Of a stretch of DNA of 64,000 nt, positions 46,701-57,997 are shown one piece after another. A program made the position numbers and the translations under genes. Each line of letters opens with the position of its first letter. The stretch's first letter is position 1. Origin of the DNA: Cheilinus undulatus (lineage: Eukaryota > Chordata > Actinopteri > Labriformes > Labridae); assembly GCF_018320785.1 (NCBI RefSeq), contig NC_054867.1:54678276-54742275 (forward strand), given 5' to 3'. The notes under the pieces are model-generated. The model saw nothing but the letters and a program-made list of their open reading frames with translations. It ran no database searches and was not told the DNA's origin.

Positions 46701-49700
46701 GTCCAGTTTGGTTCAGTCCAGTTTGGTTCAGTCTGGTTCGGTTCAGTCCAGTTTGGTTCAGTCTGGCTTGGTTCAGTCCAGTTTGGTTCAGTCTGGATTC
46801 ATTTAGGCCAGTTAGGTTTAGTCCTGTTTGGTTCAGTCTGGTTTGGTTTAGTCCAGTTTGGTTCACTTCAGTCCAGTTTAGGTCAGTCCAGCATGGTCCA
46901 GTCCACTTTGGTTTAGTCCACCTTGGTTCAGTCTGGTTTTGTCTAGTCCAGCTTGGTCCAGTCGAGCTTGGTTCAGTCTGGTTTGGTTCAGTCCAGCTCC
47001 ATCCTGGTTTAACTCATCTTACCTGTGATTCCTGAGCTGATGTCTATCCAGTCTATCTTTGTATGATGGGAAATCTGTCTCTTTTTAGAGATCCAAATCA
47101 TTTGGTTCAGCTCAGTAGAGCAGGTTGTTTGGCTCCCAAACAGCTCTTTATTTGGCACTAGTTATTTAAATGATGATCAGGCCTGGGCAATGACTCGAAA
47201 ATTATATTTAATTGCAATATGGCCTACTGCAATTTTTATATTGTAGAAGGTGCATTTTTCTTTAAAAAGGAGGTATTATACTTTTTCGATTTTTAAAACA
47301 TAAATATAAAGTCACAATGGTTGGTCTCCATACTTCACGTATGTAAATTTTCAAACTGCAAGATAAAGGTATGTGGCAGTAATCTTGGAATTAGAGTGTA
47401 AACTGATGAAAACGGTTCGTTGGGAATTTCTCTCGAGACGAGATTTCGATGGAGCGAACTGATGAGGTCATCGCAGTAGGATCTCCTGACTGGTTCGTCC
47501 GTGCTGCCGGCAAAGCCGCCCCCACAAGGCCTTTTAGCCATTTAGCCATTTAGTAACACAGTACTTAAACACTTACCAAACAGATACATCCTGCTCTATC
47601 CTTCGCTGCTGCTGGCTTTCTTCCCCCTCTCTCTCCAAACTATCAGGGTCAGACTCCGGGTCTAACACCTACGGACGTATATCAAAATATCAAAATTCGC
47701 CATATTTTACTCAGTCGGAAACCAGTCGAAATATTCCTATTGGTTGGTTCAGAGATAAATCAAACAGCAGAAATACGTTTAGAGTTCAGAGGAAGTTTCG
47801 TACGCCACAGAGAAAAATCAGAGTCATGATCTCAAAACATTAAAATACACTCTTGAGTTTTGCAACAATAATGACTCCATACCTCACTTTTAAAGCATCT
47901 TTAAACACAAGCAGCACCGTCTAGACACAGGCCCTAACATTCTCCTCTCTACACTTTAGGATGAACGCTGCTGTAATCAAAGGCTTCGAGGCAGACGTCG
48001 GGAACAAAACTACTCATCATATCATGTATCCGGAGAGTTCAATGCACTTGGACACGAAGACTCATCTCGTCATGTTTACCTTTAAAAAACTGGATCTGGA
48101 GTGGCTTCCCAAGGCTCTAACCACAGGAGCGTCGCGGTGAGTCTGCTTTGTTTTATTAAAAGAAACAACAGCTAACTAAAACGACTTTCCTTTTGTTACT
48201 GGGCACAAATCCCTGAGGCAACACGCCAGATAGCCATGGTATCACACATTCCTCTGGGCAACACCCCATAGACGGTGCTTGGGAAGGGCAGAACCTTTCA
48301 AAATAAAACTCAGAGGGTGACTGGACGAACATTCCATTTGTTACACTCATTAAAGGCCAATCAGAGCAACGATACACTTGATGTATTAGGAGCAAACTCC
48401 ATCAGGTGATCCTAATGCTGCAAATTCAATGAATGACCATTTTTAGTTCTTTACGACCTATGAAATATTTTAAAACTCTGTTCTGCTTAATAATATGGAA
48501 CAGTGCCTTTTGAGTTTTTTTTTTTTTTTTTTTAATAATTATCATCATTATGAAGTTTGTTCAAAAAAATTTGAATTATGCTCTAACGGCTGATGACTTG
48601 AAAAATATTCTGACTGTCATTTGCATTAATAATCAGGAAAATGAGAGAAAAATGTCATTTCCATAATAATGGAGAGGGACCCAACTGCAGTCAAGATGGC
48701 CGACATGGGCGTTGCTACACAATCCAATCCATGCTGGAAGTCTCAAGCGGAAGTTTCTTCTTTTGTTAGACTCAGCTGCCAGCGCCTAAGCCTAACTCGA
48801 GTTGCTGGATCTCAACTATATCACCTTCCCCACTGCCTTACCCTGAACCTAACCACTCGGGTTTGCCTAAGCCTAACCTTAGACGTACAGACTTCCGGTT
48901 GAGACTTCTGGTATGAATTGGATGAATGTCGGCCATCTTGTCTGCATCAAGGTACTCTTGTAATAATGTGGAAAGTGGTGTATCTAGGATGCCTGTTGTA
49001 ATGACTGGCAGAGTGATTTTATTATTTTTCGTGAGCAAAATTTATTGTGGCTACTTAAATGTACATAGCTACATGCTGTCCTCTCTCTCTCTGTCTCTCC
49101 TCTTCATAAAGCTCTTCTCTGTGTACATATAAAACTCTACAGAGACATGAGTCAGACTTCACTGATAGAGACAAACAGTGTCACTGGAGATTAATGGGTT
49201 TTTTGTCTGATATAAGTCTTTAATGGTAGTAGTTTTATACTAACAATAAAACAGTAACTGTTAATGAAAAACTGCAGCAGGTTTCATGAACAGTCCTAAT
49301 TCTCCTCAGACAGGTGTGTAAGGGTCTTAATATGTGTAAAATTAAGCTGAATTTCTACTGTAGTGTTCCTATCCTTTTTTATATCTGTTAATTATCTGTA
49401 AACAGCACATTTACCATATTCCCTGCAAATGAAGATGTGCTAAACATTTAAGTAGCATTCTCTTAACAACGCAAATGCAGAGATTTTAACTTTTATTTGT
49501 TCCTCATAATCATATAGTATTAAGGGAATATTTACTAATTTTTTTTTTTTTTTTTTTTTTTTTTTACATAGCGCACACCCCTGGCTCACGCAGGTGACAC
49601 AGACACACAAAGCTGGAGCGCACACACACAGTGCTGACGTGCTGATCCTCTATGGTCAGAGAGGAGCTTTAAGAGGAGAAAGTTCTGCTGTTTATCCTCC

Positions 49701-51750
49701 AGTTCTAAAACTTTTGCCCTCAACAGATAGAAGCCTTGGGTCTACACTACCAACATGTTAGCGTGCGTTTCAGTGTAGGTGTGTGTATGAGCACCGCGTT
49801 TGTTTATGTGTCACTCTTATGCAGCATGAAAGCAGACGAGGAGAGCAGCCGAGACGCTGCTGTGTAAAAGACGCATGAATGGTCAAAGAGAAAGGGACGA
49901 TAGGAGAAAGAGTGACAGGGGGACAGGAGATCAAGATGGAAAAATTAAAAACCGTAGATTGTGCACCAGTCTCAAATGACGAGTCCGAATCAAGTACAAG
50001 AACAGCAGTCCAGTTCAGAGTAAACTGCAGCGGTCTTAAGGCCCATTTATGCTCAACTTTAAATATGAATCCGGATACGGACGGAGCTGTCTGTCTGTGC
50101 TCCGCGTTCATTTCATCTGTATTTCTGCACGTTTCCATAAAGCTTATAGATACGGGCCAAACGGAGCAGTACCACTGGAAACCGTGGGGGCAATGTTGCT
50201 GTCACTACCCGATACGTAGCTCTAGTGAGACACGAAGAAGAAATAACAATGGCGGAACTTTTTGAGGAAAAGTTGTGCGAGTTGGTTAGGAACGCTGCCT
50301 CCGTTTTTGTCTTTTATGCAAGAGGTACATTATCAACACCTCGTCCACAGTTGCCATGTTTGTTTTTGAGTTTGTTGTTGTCATAAACTTTTGACGCTGC
50401 CCCCCCGGTGGATGTATTGGTTAACATCCATGCCAAATGTAAAGGACGCATGGAAGTATGTGAGCAGTGACGGTAACATCGTTTGAAAAGGGAGTATACC
50501 TTTTCGTACGTAAAGGGAGTATAAATGAGCCTTTACAGCGACATCCAAGCTAACAGCTAATGCCAGACAATATAAACAAGCCCACCGCCATGATTGGAAA
50601 GCCATGCCGTAACAGACCGGCAGAAGAGCGACAGCATAGTTTCCTGTCACAGAAAGCTTTCTGTGTTGCTCTCAGCGTTAACTGTGTTGAAGAAATGTGT
50701 TGGTCTGGCTAAGGCTGAGCTAACGTTAGGCTAGCAGCCTTTGGATGCAAGCACAACAAGCAACCCTTCCCCCCTTTAACTATCACACACTCACACTGTA
50801 GCGGTTTGACGGAATAGCAAAAACACCCTTTCTGTCACAGAAAGCTTTTAGTGTTGCTGTCTTCACTGGTTTTAGGGTTAGAGTTGGATCCCGATAACAG
50901 ACTTGAATCAGGACGATCCGTCAGCTTTGAGGGGATAACTAATCTTTATCAGTCTGCTGGTTAATGAGAGAGGAGCTTTGACATCTGATCTCTTTTTTAT
51001 TTTTACAGCTATCGAGCAAAGATCAGAGCTAACAAGGACTTGGTGAGTATTTTCATCACTGAAACAGTCAAATTCATCTTCTGTCAGAGAGATTAATGGT
51101 GATGTTTGAAAACAGGTGATGTTGGTAAATCCGGTCTTTATGAGGTACGTTCATCTGAACTGGCTGGAGAAGAAGGGCTACTATCCTTCTACAGGCTTCA
51201 TGACTGTGGTGATGGCTCTGCATATCTGTGAAGAGGTGAGTTTACCTTTTCATGCTCCTGTAAGTGATCAATAATTGACAAAAAGACCCCGATAATAGAT
51301 CTGGTGTTAATACCATTCAGTCTGTGTTTCAAAGGCTAAAGCCTGATTTATGCTTCTGTGTCGCATCGATGGCGTAGCTACGCGTAGCCCACTGTGTCGA
51401 TGCGGACCCCTACGCCGTGGCCTGACGTGCACCTCTAAAAAAATCCTAACTACTCGTCGTGGCAACGCGGACCGCAAGGGCTGTGATTGGTCCACTCAAA
51501 ACGTCATTTCTTCATCCAGGTCCCTCAGTGGGCGAACCAGTGTGGTAAATTCACCCGTTCTCAGCCTCAACTTGTTTAGTGGTCGTACAGACCACCTCCG
51601 CAAACATCTTCCCTGTTGCCTGCGCTTCAACATTTGCAACAAAAGAATTTGTTTGTCCGTATCGATGAGCTCCAACTCCAAACACACCCGCTCCACCTCG
51701 GTCGCCATGACCGGAAGATAAACAAGGATTCGAATGTGACCCTCTGAAAC

Positions 51751-51781
<31 letters not shown>

Positions 51782-53619
51782 AGCCACACCCGCCTAGCAG
51801 CATAGTGATGAATTGCAGAGCACCGCGTTCCCTTGACACAGAACTTCGAATGGTCAATGACGGAGTGACGCAGAAGCATAAATCAGGCTAAATACGTATG
51901 TGTGGTTACAAGGATCAGTCCATTATCATTACTAATGTTAACATAAGCAGTAATATAGAAAATTAACAAAAGCAGAGGTAATTACAAATCCCATGCCAAA
52001 AAAGTTGGGATGCTGTGTAAAATGTAAAAACCAGATTGCGATGGTTTAAAAATGTCAAACCTAAAAAACCACATCAGCTGATAACAAGCTGGACGCTCCC
52101 TCTCCTCTTTAGTCCACAGGACACAGCGTCTGTGGTTTCCACCGAGACTTTCAAATTTTGATTCCTCTGACCACAGAAGAGTTTTCCATGTTTCCTCAGT
52201 CCATGTTAAATGAGCTTTGGTCCAGATAAGACAGCAGTGTTTCTGGATCCTGTTCACATATGGCTTCTTCTCTCCATGATCCAGCTTTAACTGTCATTGG
52301 TGGATGGCACGGCCAACTGTGTTGACAGACAATGATTTCTGGAATGTTCCTGAGCCCATGCAGTGATTTCAGTCCAGAATCATGCCTGTTGATTTGCTGC
52401 TGACTTCTCCAGATTCTCTGAACCTTTAAATGATGTTATGGACCAGTGTTACTCAACCCTGCCCAACCAAGGAGCCAAATTGTTGAAAAATACGTTTGCA
52501 AGAGCCACAATCTAAGTGGTGAAAAGTGAGTTAAAGGGGGTTAAAGTAGCAATAAAAATGACCCCATTGGGGAGTCACGAGACACTGCAAGGGGGTCTCC
52601 AGATGCCTTAAATAAATAGGAATATTTTTAAATTTACACTGTTGCCACTTTACACCAATTTCGTCGGATTTCAACCCGGTGTCATCACTTTTTTCCCACC
52701 ATTTTTGCCAGCTGAAAACACATTTTTGTCAGTTTTAAACCTTTTCTACCACTTTTTTCTGCCTGTTGTTGCGACTTCTAAAACAAAACGTGCCACTCTG
52801 CCTATTGTTGGCTCTGTTGACCCATTATTGCCACTATTAACCCCTCTTCACCACTTTTTATTCTACTCTCTCAATTTAATATGCCCATTTTTGCCAGTTT
52901 AACACATTGCCTAATTCTGCCTCAGCTAACCCTTTTTTGCCAGTTTATGACAAATTTTCATCCCATTCACCAAATTTTCTCCTATTTTTGCCACCTTTAC
53001 TCATTTTTTGCCAATATTTGTTATTTTTTGCCACTTTAATCCATTTTTTGGCATTTATAACCCATTTCTGCTACTTTTAAACTCTAATTTCACCACCTTT
53101 CTCAGCATTTATTTTTGGGTGAATCTCCCAGCACTAATGAAAGCCCTCACTGCCTCATCTCTCTCCTGGAGTAAAGCTGATGAAGCAGCCTATGAGGCTC
53201 TGCTGATAACAGGAAGCTGTTGGAGGCTTGGCTGGTGTCAGTGTTTTACTACAAATATCTTTCGCCATGTAACAGGAAGTTAGAACACAATCACACGTTG
53301 CTGTGGAGCCTTTAGGGGGAATGAACTGACTTTTAACCCTTGGTTAACCATGACACCATATAACCACCTCATCCTTGATCTGGAGTGTTACATTATTAAT
53401 ATATGAAATGATTCAAGCCTGATTTTACTCTGTATTTCTTTTTTTCCACAGGTACATGTGTTTGGTTTTGGAGCTGATAAGGAGGGAAACTGGAATCATT
53501 ACTGGGACCTAAACAGGTTCAAAAAACTAAAAACTGGAGCTCATCCTGGACATTTGGAGTATGAAACCATCAAAAAGCTGGCTAAGCTCAACATCATTCG
53601 GTTTTACACCGGGGTTTGA
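43701..53619 (+). CDS. st3gal1l: ST3GAL1-like alpha-2,3-sialyltransferase, copy 3 (300 aa, diverging)
   Basis: Coding exons: 43701-43928, 44007-44182, 47960-48136, 51009-51042, 51116-51235 and 53452-53619. The frame is open and the catalytic landmarks remain (L motif cysteine and GNS, S motif YPSTG and cysteine, HYW, VS His/Glu). It is the most changed copy. The exon 1 donor is AGT|GTGAGT, losing the usual -1 G. Exon 2 is four codons shorter than in copy 1, with RRGNRS replacing the insert. The L motif has GNK for GDK, creating an N-K-T sequon. FPFKIL has become FTFKKL, altering a Pro that mammalian ST3GAL1 also has. NPAF has become NPVF and WALNRF has become WDLNRF. It could be a functional variant or an early pseudogene. 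Expression data would decide. Confidence 0.85.
44585..47010. repeat. 15-bp minisatellite, expanded to 2.4 kb in intron 2 of copy 3
   Basis: About 160 units of GGTTCAGTCCAGTTT with C/T and A/G variants. Longer blocks such as the one containing GGATTCGTTTAGGCCAGTTA recur at 45550, 45690, 45730, 46385, 46430, 46505 and 46795, showing higher-order duplication. Because 15 is divisible by three, several frames stay open for 70-190 codons on both strands; they encode only SLVQ/SPVWF-type repeats. Confidence 0.95.
47266..47730 (-). mobile_element. Transposon-derived fragment, reverse copy of 2880-3480
   Basis: Reading on the minus strand reproduces the GGCGAATTTTGATAT to GGGGGCGG order of the fragment near 3100-3270, followed by the 3290-3470 stretch. 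It is private to copy 3 intron 2. Confidence 0.55.
48692..48940. mobile_element. Palindromic MITE (CAAGATGGCCGACAT arms)
   Basis: CAAGATGGCCGACAT at the left is exactly mirrored by ATGTCGGCCATCTTG at the right, 249 bp overall. The arms continue imperfectly inward (AAGTCTCAAGCGGAAGT against ACTTCCGGTTGAGACTT). It lies in intron 3 of copy 3 and has no coding potential. Confidence 0.7.
48960..50037. other. Intron 3 of copy 3, unrecognised DNA
   Basis: Holds a poly-T tract at about 49540-49566 and a CT-rich stretch near 49080. No conserved exon is present. Some of it probably belongs to larger insertions, since copies 1 and 2 lack it. Confidence 0.4.
50038..50533. mobile_element. MITE with AAGGC(C/T)CATTTAT ends
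   Basis: The left end AAGGCCCATTTATGCTC and the right end in reverse complement AAGGCTCATTTATACTC are related inverted repeats. About 496 bp, without intact transposase. No target duplication is evident. Confidence 0.65.
51341..51888. mobile_element. PIF/Harbinger-type MITE, GCCTGATTTATGCTTCTG ends
   Basis: An exact 18-bp inverted repeat (GCCTGATTTATGCTTCTG) bounds 548 bp, flanked by TAAA at 51337-51340 and 51889-51892. Copy 2 has the uninterrupted site (AAGGCTAATACACCCGTATG near 32333). A (CA)n microsatellite lies at 51750-51776. The open frames inside are not proteins. Confidence 0.85.
51975..52260 (-). pseudogene. mariner/Tc1-like transposase fragment
   Basis: The minus strand from about 52257 reads MNRIQKHCCLIWTKAHLTWT, then EETWKTLLWSEESKFES, resembling the W..vlwSdESkF region of Tc1/mariner transposases. 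Only this short piece remains. A degraded counterpart is in copy 2 (32430-32665), so the insertion predates the last duplication. Confidence 0.55.
52440..53110. mobile_element. Remnant of the hAT-like element in intron 5, copy 3
   Basis: Begins CCAGTGTTACTCAACCCTGC as in copy 1 (14778) and continues with TTTTTGCCACTTT-type pyrimidine-rich repeats. The right terminus kept in copies 1 and 2 is missing here. Confidence 0.6.
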
Positions 53620-53829
53620 TCTTTGCCTGAGTATGTAATTTTGAGCAGAGAAGGAAGCAGCAAAGGACGAGCTTTGAGCTGGGATGTAATGATTCCAGTG
53701 AACTGTGGCCCTTACTCATGAGCCCCCATAGATCTGTACTCTCCTATAGGACTGTCTTAGACACATGTTCATCCTCAGCCATGTACAGTGGAAGAAACAG
53801 GAAGTTGTCTTTTAATCTTTCTACTTTGA

Positions 53830-53835
53830 AATAAA
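53830..53835 (+). terminator. Poly(A) signal AATAAA, copy 3
   Basis: Lies 210 bp after the stop codon, matching copies 1 and 2. Confidence 0.7.
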
Positions 53836-54065
53836 AAAACAAAAAAGCAGTGTCTTTACAGTTTCTAATGCCTGTTTCCTCTTGTTTGGAGTTACCAAAA
53901 TAAGATTTATGAGATCTTTGAGACTCATGAGTAACTCCACATATCAATGGGTCACTTCCTGTTTTAAGTTAAGAGGATTGAAGGCAGCAGAAACAGGGAG
54001 AACTCTATCACTGTCTAAACGGCACAAAAACACAACAGAGTGGTTGGATGTGATTCTGGAGCTGA

Positions 54066-54079
54066 CCAGCAGATGGCAG
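54066..54079 (+). promoter_or_regulatory. CTCF-like motif after copy 3
   Basis: CCAGCAGATGGCAG, identical to the sites after copies 1 and 2. It lies between the sialyltransferase cluster and the helz2 promoter region. Confidence 0.45.
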
Positions 54080-54359
54080 TACTCACTAAGTCATATCCAT
54101 CATCATCATCGCCACCTCTTCTCAAACTTTCAAGATCAAAACTAGGAAAACATTCACCTCATGGATTTTTTTTCACCTCATGGATTTCACTGTCAACCTC
54201 CCACGTACATGACGTCACAGCACGAGGACGTAGTTTTCCTGATGACTTAAATAAAGTTTGAAATAAAATGGTCACGTGGTGCTCGTTTTAATTCTCTGTT
54301 GTTATTCTCCTGTGTCCATCCTCTCTCTCCTCCTGCTTGATCTGATATCACGTAAATGT

Positions 54360-54570
54360 TAAAAATACAGCGGTGAGCGCGCATGCGCAGTACTCCACCT
54401 GCTGCTGACGCTGAAAATGAGAAACGAAACTTAACAGATGGAGGGTTTCCTCTCAGAATGAGAGGAGACTGGTCCAGAGCTGGAGCGAGAACTACCTGGA
54501 CAGGACACCTGGACAACTGAGAGCACGCGCTGCTGCTGCTGATCTAATACAAGAACACGGAGGAGCTCAG
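54360..54570 (+). promoter_or_regulatory. Candidate helz2 promoter and untranslated first exon
   Basis: A relatively GC-rich, CpG-containing stretch (GAGCGCGCATGCGCAG) precedes a donor-like GTGAGT at 54570. An exon ending at 54569 could join the acceptor at 57798, which opens the exon that carries the helz2 start. The sequence GAAAATGAGAAACGAAACTT at 54413-54432 contains an IRF-type core (AAACGAAA); helz2 is interferon-induced in mammals. The spacing departs from a full ISRE by two positions. All of this is inference without transcript data. Confidence 0.35.
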
Positions 54571-55994
54571 TGAGTCTGCGCGAAATAACTGCTTCAATTA
54601 CGGTCAGACAGTTAATATTATTCTTATTATTATTTTACTCCTCCTCCTCTTCTCCTTTCTCTCCTTCTCCTCCCGATTCTGATCGTCTTATATTTTAATC
54701 ATTATATGTTATTATAATCATCATCATTATTATTATTTTTAATGTCAGGCGCTGGTAGTTTTAGAGATAAAGTCGTTTCATTTCTACTTCCTTGTTGCCC
54801 GGTCCTGACGTCATCATGCTCGTATCAGACTCAAGTTGAAAAACACGTTTAAAAGAATGGAGATGTGTTTCTTTACTGCACCTGTAAGTATAATGATCCA
54901 AACTGGGTCCCGTTAAAACTTTAATGATTGTATCGTTGCTCGCCATTTTACTGCATTATTAAAATCTCCACCGTTTCAGCACTAGTATTTCTTATAAACG
55001 ATCTCTAGTACTTCCTGCACTCCGGAGACTTTAATGATATTACATTTAATTCAGACCTGCTTTTCTTTCAGTTACGGTGAGAAATGATTGAACTGTTGTT
55101 GTCAGTAAATATTACCCATAGTCCTCTAGCTGACTGTCCCTACTTTTACACAGTTTATAACTAAAATACACTCGAGACACTTTACTTATCTCCGTGAAAC
55201 AGAAAGAGATCTGATTGGCTGTTGAGCTGAAACTGATGATCCTCTAAATTCTAGGCCTACACCTTCCTCTAATTTTGAATTTCATCCTGTCTGAATAAGA
55301 AAATTGTATGATCAGTTTTATTGTCTTGATCTTAATTTTATGATGAACATGTGAGATGTAAATAACCCTGCAGTAAAGATTGTTTATTTCCCAGAAGAGC
55401 TGAGGTCTTCAGTTTTGTTTCTACAGAAACAGCCATTGACACACACTAAAACAGAAGAGTTTCGGTAGTGACATTAGCAGAGAGTTTGAGCTCTAGATAG
55501 AATAAGAGTCAGTAGATGGGCCTGTTGAGTATTTTAATACAGATAAAATAAAGGCTCTGTTAAGGTTGATTGTAGAAATAAAGGTGTTTCTGTAGCTGTG
55601 ATGGCCAGCCCTCTCTGCCTGCATGGGTGTGGTTGGTTTGGTTTCCTGCTTAAGCAGCCAATAGGCAGACTGCAAAAGGAATCCTAACTTTTTTGTCCTC
55701 CAGCCTTTGCTGGGTAAAGGCAGTGTGAGAAGACACAACAGCAGGGACGTTCCTTAAAGTTAGACATTTATTGAAAATTTTGAGCTCATTTTGGACAGGC
55801 TACTCAGTCTGACTCTCAGTCAATTCTGGGCTCAAACTGTCAGGGTTTCTGTGGTGACAGAAAATTACAGGACAGCTTATTTAAGAAAAAAAAACTTCCA
55901 TAAAATTATTTTTATTACTTCATTTTTAGAAAGAATATATTTTGGAAACAGGAAAAATAAAATATTTCAGTGTAATTTTGATTAGATTAAATTT
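54571..55994. other. First part of helz2 intron 1, no gene seen
   Basis: Mixed AT-rich sequence with ATT repeats near 54610-54740. No exon or known element is recognised. Confidence 0.4.
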
Positions 55995-57475
55995 AGGGGC
56001 TCAGGCTGAAAAGTAAGAACTCTGACTTTGACCTCAGAATCCTGACTGTGATCTCAAAATTCTGTCTTTGATCTCAGAACTCTGACTTTGATCTCAGAAT
56101 TCTGTCTTTGATCTCAGAACTCTGACTTTCATCTATGAATCCTGACTGTCACCTCAGAATCCTGAATTTGATCTCAGAACTCTGACTTTGATCTCAGAAC
56201 TCTGACTTTGATCTCAGAATTCTGACTTCGACCTCAGAATTCTGTCTTTGATCTCAGAATTCTGACTTTGATCTCAGAATTCTGTCTTTGATCACAGAAT
56301 TCTGTCTTTGATCTCAGAATTCTGACTTTGAATACAGAACTCTGACTTTGATCTCAGAACTGTGACTTTGACCTCAGAATTCTGTCTTTGATCTCGGAAC
56401 TCTGTCTTTGATCTCACAATTCTGACTATGATCAAATTCTAACTTTGACCTCAAAATTCTGACTTTGACCTCAGAATTCTGACTTTGATCTCAGAATTCT
56501 GTCTTTGATCACAGAACTCTGTCTTTGATCTGAGAATTCTGACTATAATCAAAATTCTGACTTTGACCTCAAAGCTCTGACTTTGACCTCAGAATTCTGT
56601 CTCTGATCTCGGAACTCTGACTTTGATCTCAGAATTCTGACATTGACCTCAGAATTCTGACTTTGATCTCAGAATTCTGACTTTGACCTCAGAACTCTTA
56701 CTTTGACCTCAGAACTCTCACTTTGATGTCAAAATTCTGACTTTGATCTCAGAATTGTGACTTTGACCTCAGAATCTTGAAGTTGATCTCAGAACTCTGA
56801 CTTTGATCTCAGAATTCTAAAGTTGATCTACGAATCCTGACTTTGACCTCAGAATCCTGAATTTGATCTCAAAACTCTGACTTTGATCTCAGTATTCTGT
56901 CTTTGATCTCAGAATTCTGACTTTGACCTCAGAATCCTAAATTTGATCTCAGAACTCTGTCATTTATCTCAGAATTCTGACTTTGATCTCAAAACTCTGA
57001 CTTTGACCTCAGAACTCTGACTTTGATCTCAGAACTCTCACTTTGATGTCGAAATTCTGACTTTGATCTCAGAATTGTGAATTTGATCTCAGAATCTTGA
57101 AGTTGATCTCAGAACTCTGACTTTGATCTCAGAATTCTGAGTTTGATCTACGAATCCTGACTGTGACCTCAGAATCCTGAATTTGATCTCAGAACTCTGA
57201 CTATGATCAAAATTCTTACTTTGATCTCAGAACTCTGTCTTTGATCTTAGAACTCTGACTTTGATCTCAGAATTCTGACTTTGACCTCAGAATTCTGTCT
57301 TTGATCTCAGAACTCTGACTTTGATCTCAGAATTCTGACTTTGATCTCAGAATTCTGTCTTTGATCTCAGAATTCTGACTTTGACCTCAGAATTCTGTCG
57401 TTGATCTCAGAACTCTGACTTTGATCTCAAAACTCTGACTTTGATCTCAGAATTCTGAGTTTGACCTCAGAGCAG
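55995..57475. repeat. 20-bp minisatellite in helz2 intron 1, about 73 units
   Basis: Tandem units of ACTTTGATCTCAGAATTCTG with variants ACCTCAG, AACTCTG, TGTCTTTG and occasional shortened units (TATGATCAAAATTCT). It spans almost 1.5 kb. Confidence 0.95.
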
Positions 57476-57997
57476 AAATCAAACCTGTTTGGTAGATAAG
57501 CCCATAAATGTAAGTGTTTGAATATTTTTAATCATTTGTGCCATGATTTTTTCATAACGGGGCTGTGCTGGATTCTGATCCCAGGCCAGCTGAGAACCAC
57601 TGCTATTGACCACATAAATGCACTCACTGTAGGATTTGTTGTTTTTTTCTGTTTGTTTGTTTGTTTGTTTTGTTTTTTTGTTTTTTTATTTTCTGTAGAT
57701 AATTCTACCAGAGTTGAATGAAAATGTATCTAACATGTTCTCTGAATTTAAATCTTTACAGACTGTATTTTTTATACTCTCTTATTTTTGTCTTATAGAC
57801 TCGTTGGATGAACCTGTGACAACTCTAAGCCTCCAGATTTAAAGTTCTGAGACTTTCCTTTATCTAAGATTATCTGATTTATACCCAAACTTCAGCCTGA
57901 ACCATCAGAGACTTCATCAGTGACTGTTTTAGTTTTGCAGGGCGACTACGCCCTTGCCTCCTCTGTGTGCTCGCCGTCTCATTATGCCAGTGTCATC

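Noticed and set aside
44634..47035. Many long open frames (70-190 codons) on both strands
   Set aside because: They are produced by a 15-bp tandem repeat whose period is a multiple of three; the encoded sequence is only SLVQ or SPVWF repeats.
49879..50265. A 128-codon frame in intron 3 of copy 3
   Set aside because: It runs into the inverted end of a MITE and has no domain or sister copy; probably chance.
51496..51879. A 127-codon minus-strand frame with a run of V and C residues
   Set aside because: It lies inside a Harbinger-type MITE and reads through a (CA)n microsatellite.
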